A stretch of 64,000 nt of DNA from Steinernema hermaphroditum (lineage: Eukaryota; Nematoda; Chromadorea; Rhabditida; Steinernematidae), in the NCBI GenBank assembly GCA_030435675.1, contig CM059622.1, positions 1,922,001-1,986,000 on the forward strand, written 5' to 3'. Positions 62,634 to 64,000 of the stretch are shown here, one piece after another; position 1 is the stretch's first letter; each line of letters begins with the position of its first letter. The notes under the pieces were generated by a model, which saw only the letters and a list, made by a program, of their open reading frames with translations, ran no database searches and had not been told where the DNA came from. A program made the translations under genes and the position numbers.

Positions 62634-62855
62634 TTTCCGCTTCGCCTGTCCAACAACAACTGGTTCTGGGTCTCCAGAAGCTGGTTCTGCATCTCCTGCA
62701 TTCCAACCACCTTCTCTTCCAGCGTAGGCGCAGGGACGCCGTCTTCACTCATGCTTCACAAAGAGGGTTACCGACCTGCAATGGGTCAAAGTCAGTCGAG
62801 TTGTCACAGGCGATCAACTGGTATAGCTTGCTTAAACAAGCAGCAAAGTCACGTA

Positions 62856-62969
62856 GCGTAAACACGCCCCCAATCTCAGTAGCGTAAACACGCAACCACC
62901 TTACGTGCGTAAACACGCACCAACACCTAGTAGCGTAAACACGCAACAATCTTACTAGCGTGAACACGC
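62856..62969. repeat. Five iteron-like GCGTAAACACGC repeats
   Basis: The 12-bp word GCGTAAACACGC (last copy GCGTGAACACGC) starts at 62856, 62882, 62907, 62933 and 62958, i.e. every 25 or 26 bp, with unrelated spacers of 13-14 bp. Each word has an inverted-repeat shape (GCGT-AAAC-ACGC). It lies between the two 179-bp direct repeats. Confidence 0.9.
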
Positions 62970-63043
62970 AGCGAAATCTCGGCTTAGCTAACACCCAAAC
63001 CACACAATCCACACAAATCAATTCCTGGCAATGTTCCGAAATA

Positions 63044-63222
63044 GACTCTTTACGACAAAAACAATTTGAGACTACTTTCATGAACTGTTAAGCAAGATGA
63101 AGAAACTACCGACTAATTTCACCTTATACCCTTATCCTAAAAACCGAACCTATGAACTATCGTCTCAGCGCCTCGCGCTGAGACCGCGCCAGTTCAAACG
63201 CCATTCTGCGCGGAAATCATCA
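63044..63222 (+). repeat. 179-bp direct repeat, copy 2
   Basis: Second copy, 589 bp from the first. The right-hand neighbour is a partial, inverted relative of the 52-53 kb dispersed repeat (63240-63390). Confidence 0.9.
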
Positions 63223-63419
63223 GTCTTCTTCTGGCTTCGGCACATCAGAGAGAACGCGGCGATCCCATCAGTGTGTCCGGGCATCAGAGAAGCGAAGAGG
63301 CTGATCCCGGAAGTGGCGCCGACGGTGGAGCACAGCGAACTCATCTTCGGGTGGCGGCGCGGGCGTCAGAGTTGATGATCTCCTTCGTCGGCTTCAGCGG
63401 GCGGCACGGGCGAAGAGAG

Positions 63420-63860
63420 GGTCCGACATTTTCGCCACCAGTTATCCTCGGTGGATATGGTCCTGCACCGACTTGATCTTGGCACATCGAGAGAGTGAGA
63501 AATGTCACACATATCTAGAGTGGCGATGGAGAGCTTTTGAAAGTTGGTCATTCTGATCTCGAACGATTTCGAGGACGGCTTCTTCAGAATGGTGAGTCAG
63601 TTTTGTTTCAGAATTCCTAGTCATTCCTTGTGATTTAGTTATTCAACAAAAAAGATCAGTCATGACGCGACAAAAGAACATCGGAGCAAGTTCCCCTCCA
63701 AGTACAACAAACACAAACATCCATCCTCGAGCTCGAAATGCCAACACGCCAGGCCTGCGTGGGGAAGTCAAAAAGGGGAGGCGAGAGGCAACGTCGAGGC
63801 ATCAACGAGAGGCACCAGCGCAAAGACGCCACTGTCAAAAAAGAACCTCCCCTTCCCCCC
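63420..63860 (+). repeat. Cassette leader modules upstream of last GETPGW gene
   Basis: Contains the CCACCAGTTATCCTCGGTGG/CTGCACCGACTTGATCTTGG module, a GATCAGTCATGACGCG leader and the CACCAGCGCAAAGACGCCAC leader, in the same order as at 26950-27460, but lacking about 100 bp of the middle part. Confidence 0.6.
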
Positions 63861-63865
63861 AAAAA

Positions 63866-64000
63866 ATGGACCTCTTTCGCGCAGCGTCATTCGCTTTTTA
63901 CCTCGGCGTGTTCACCGTCTCCGTAGGAGTGGTGCTTTTAACTGGCGAAACCCCAGGTTGGGGACAAGGCCCTGGGGACAATAATCTCGACTTCGGTCGG
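63866..64000 (+). pseudogene. GETPGW-family gene running off the window end
   Basis: Starts MDLFRAASFAFYLGVFTVSV and reaches GETPGWG. A 7-base insertion (relative to the intact copy) then shifts the frame (GPGDNNLDF). It is cut by the window end, so the remainder cannot be judged. Confidence 0.5.

Noticed and set aside
62856..62969. CRISPR-like array
   Set aside because: Regular short repeats with variable spacers, but the repeats are 12 bp, the spacers 13-14 bp and the genome is a nematode; described instead as iteron-like.

Overview
The window is nuclear DNA of a rhabditid-type nematode. Genes are compact, introns mostly 40-60 bp with nematode TTTCAG acceptors, and TTTTCAG sites just upstream of start codons look like trans-splice sites. 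Orthologues of eif-6, prx-11 and gale-1 lie side by side; I recall that these also neighbour each other in C. elegans (cosmid C47B2), which would make this conserved microsynteny. No rRNA, tRNA or CRISPR was seen.

Left unique flank (1-14973): a small predicted mitochondrial membrane protein, eif-6 (initiation factor 6), prx-11 (PEX11) and gale-1 (UDP-galactose 4-epimerase) on the plus strand; then three tandem plus-strand paralogues with a coiled-coil/acidic N-terminus and an eIF4G-middle (MIF4G)-like helical domain; then a minus-strand basic coiled-coil gene.

Giant palindrome (14974-46525): two 15.17 kb arms in inverted orientation around a 1.2 kb spacer. The arms agree everywhere I compared them except for five homopolymer lengths and one substitution. 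Each arm carries a Lys-rich membrane-anchored protein, an 844-aa protein with about 53 decapeptide TAVETPSLL-type repeats, a fourth MIF4G-like paralogue with a one-base frameshift, and a complete lin-53/RBBP4 gene, followed by about 7 kb of mosaic repeats. That mosaic contains members of two short lineage-specific gene families: 'MAVQT' (Cys-rich head, coiled coil, basic tail) and 'GETPGW' (about 86 aa, two hydrophobic segments, basic tail). The spacer holds the ends of two GETPGW copies, a third copy of an 889-bp element, and a 42-bp filler matching DNA at 47.8 kb.

Right part (46526-64000): a second inverted repeat (arms 46526-47201 and 59973-60822) begins with an in-frame 30-bp satellite derived from the start-codon region of a MAVQT gene. 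Its 12.8 kb loop contains degenerate AGATGC repeats, a divergent gene pair (330-aa coiled-coil protein; MITD1-type C-terminal domain protein) whose shared promoter is a 0.7 kb palindrome, a 15/30-bp minisatellite inside another inverted repeat, a decayed coiled-coil gene, a DIRS/PAT-type gag-RT fragment, a LINE RT fragment and a foldback element. Beyond it lie further MAVQT/GETPGW pieces, a tyrosine-recombinase fragment fused to a cassette module, a 179-bp direct repeat and a five-fold 25/26-bp periodic repeat.

The left flank is ordinary conserved housekeeping DNA. From 15 kb rightwards the window behaves like a rapidly rearranging, ampliconic region dominated by inverted duplications at several scales. 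Exon models were built by hand from splice signals and homology, so individual splice sites may be off.
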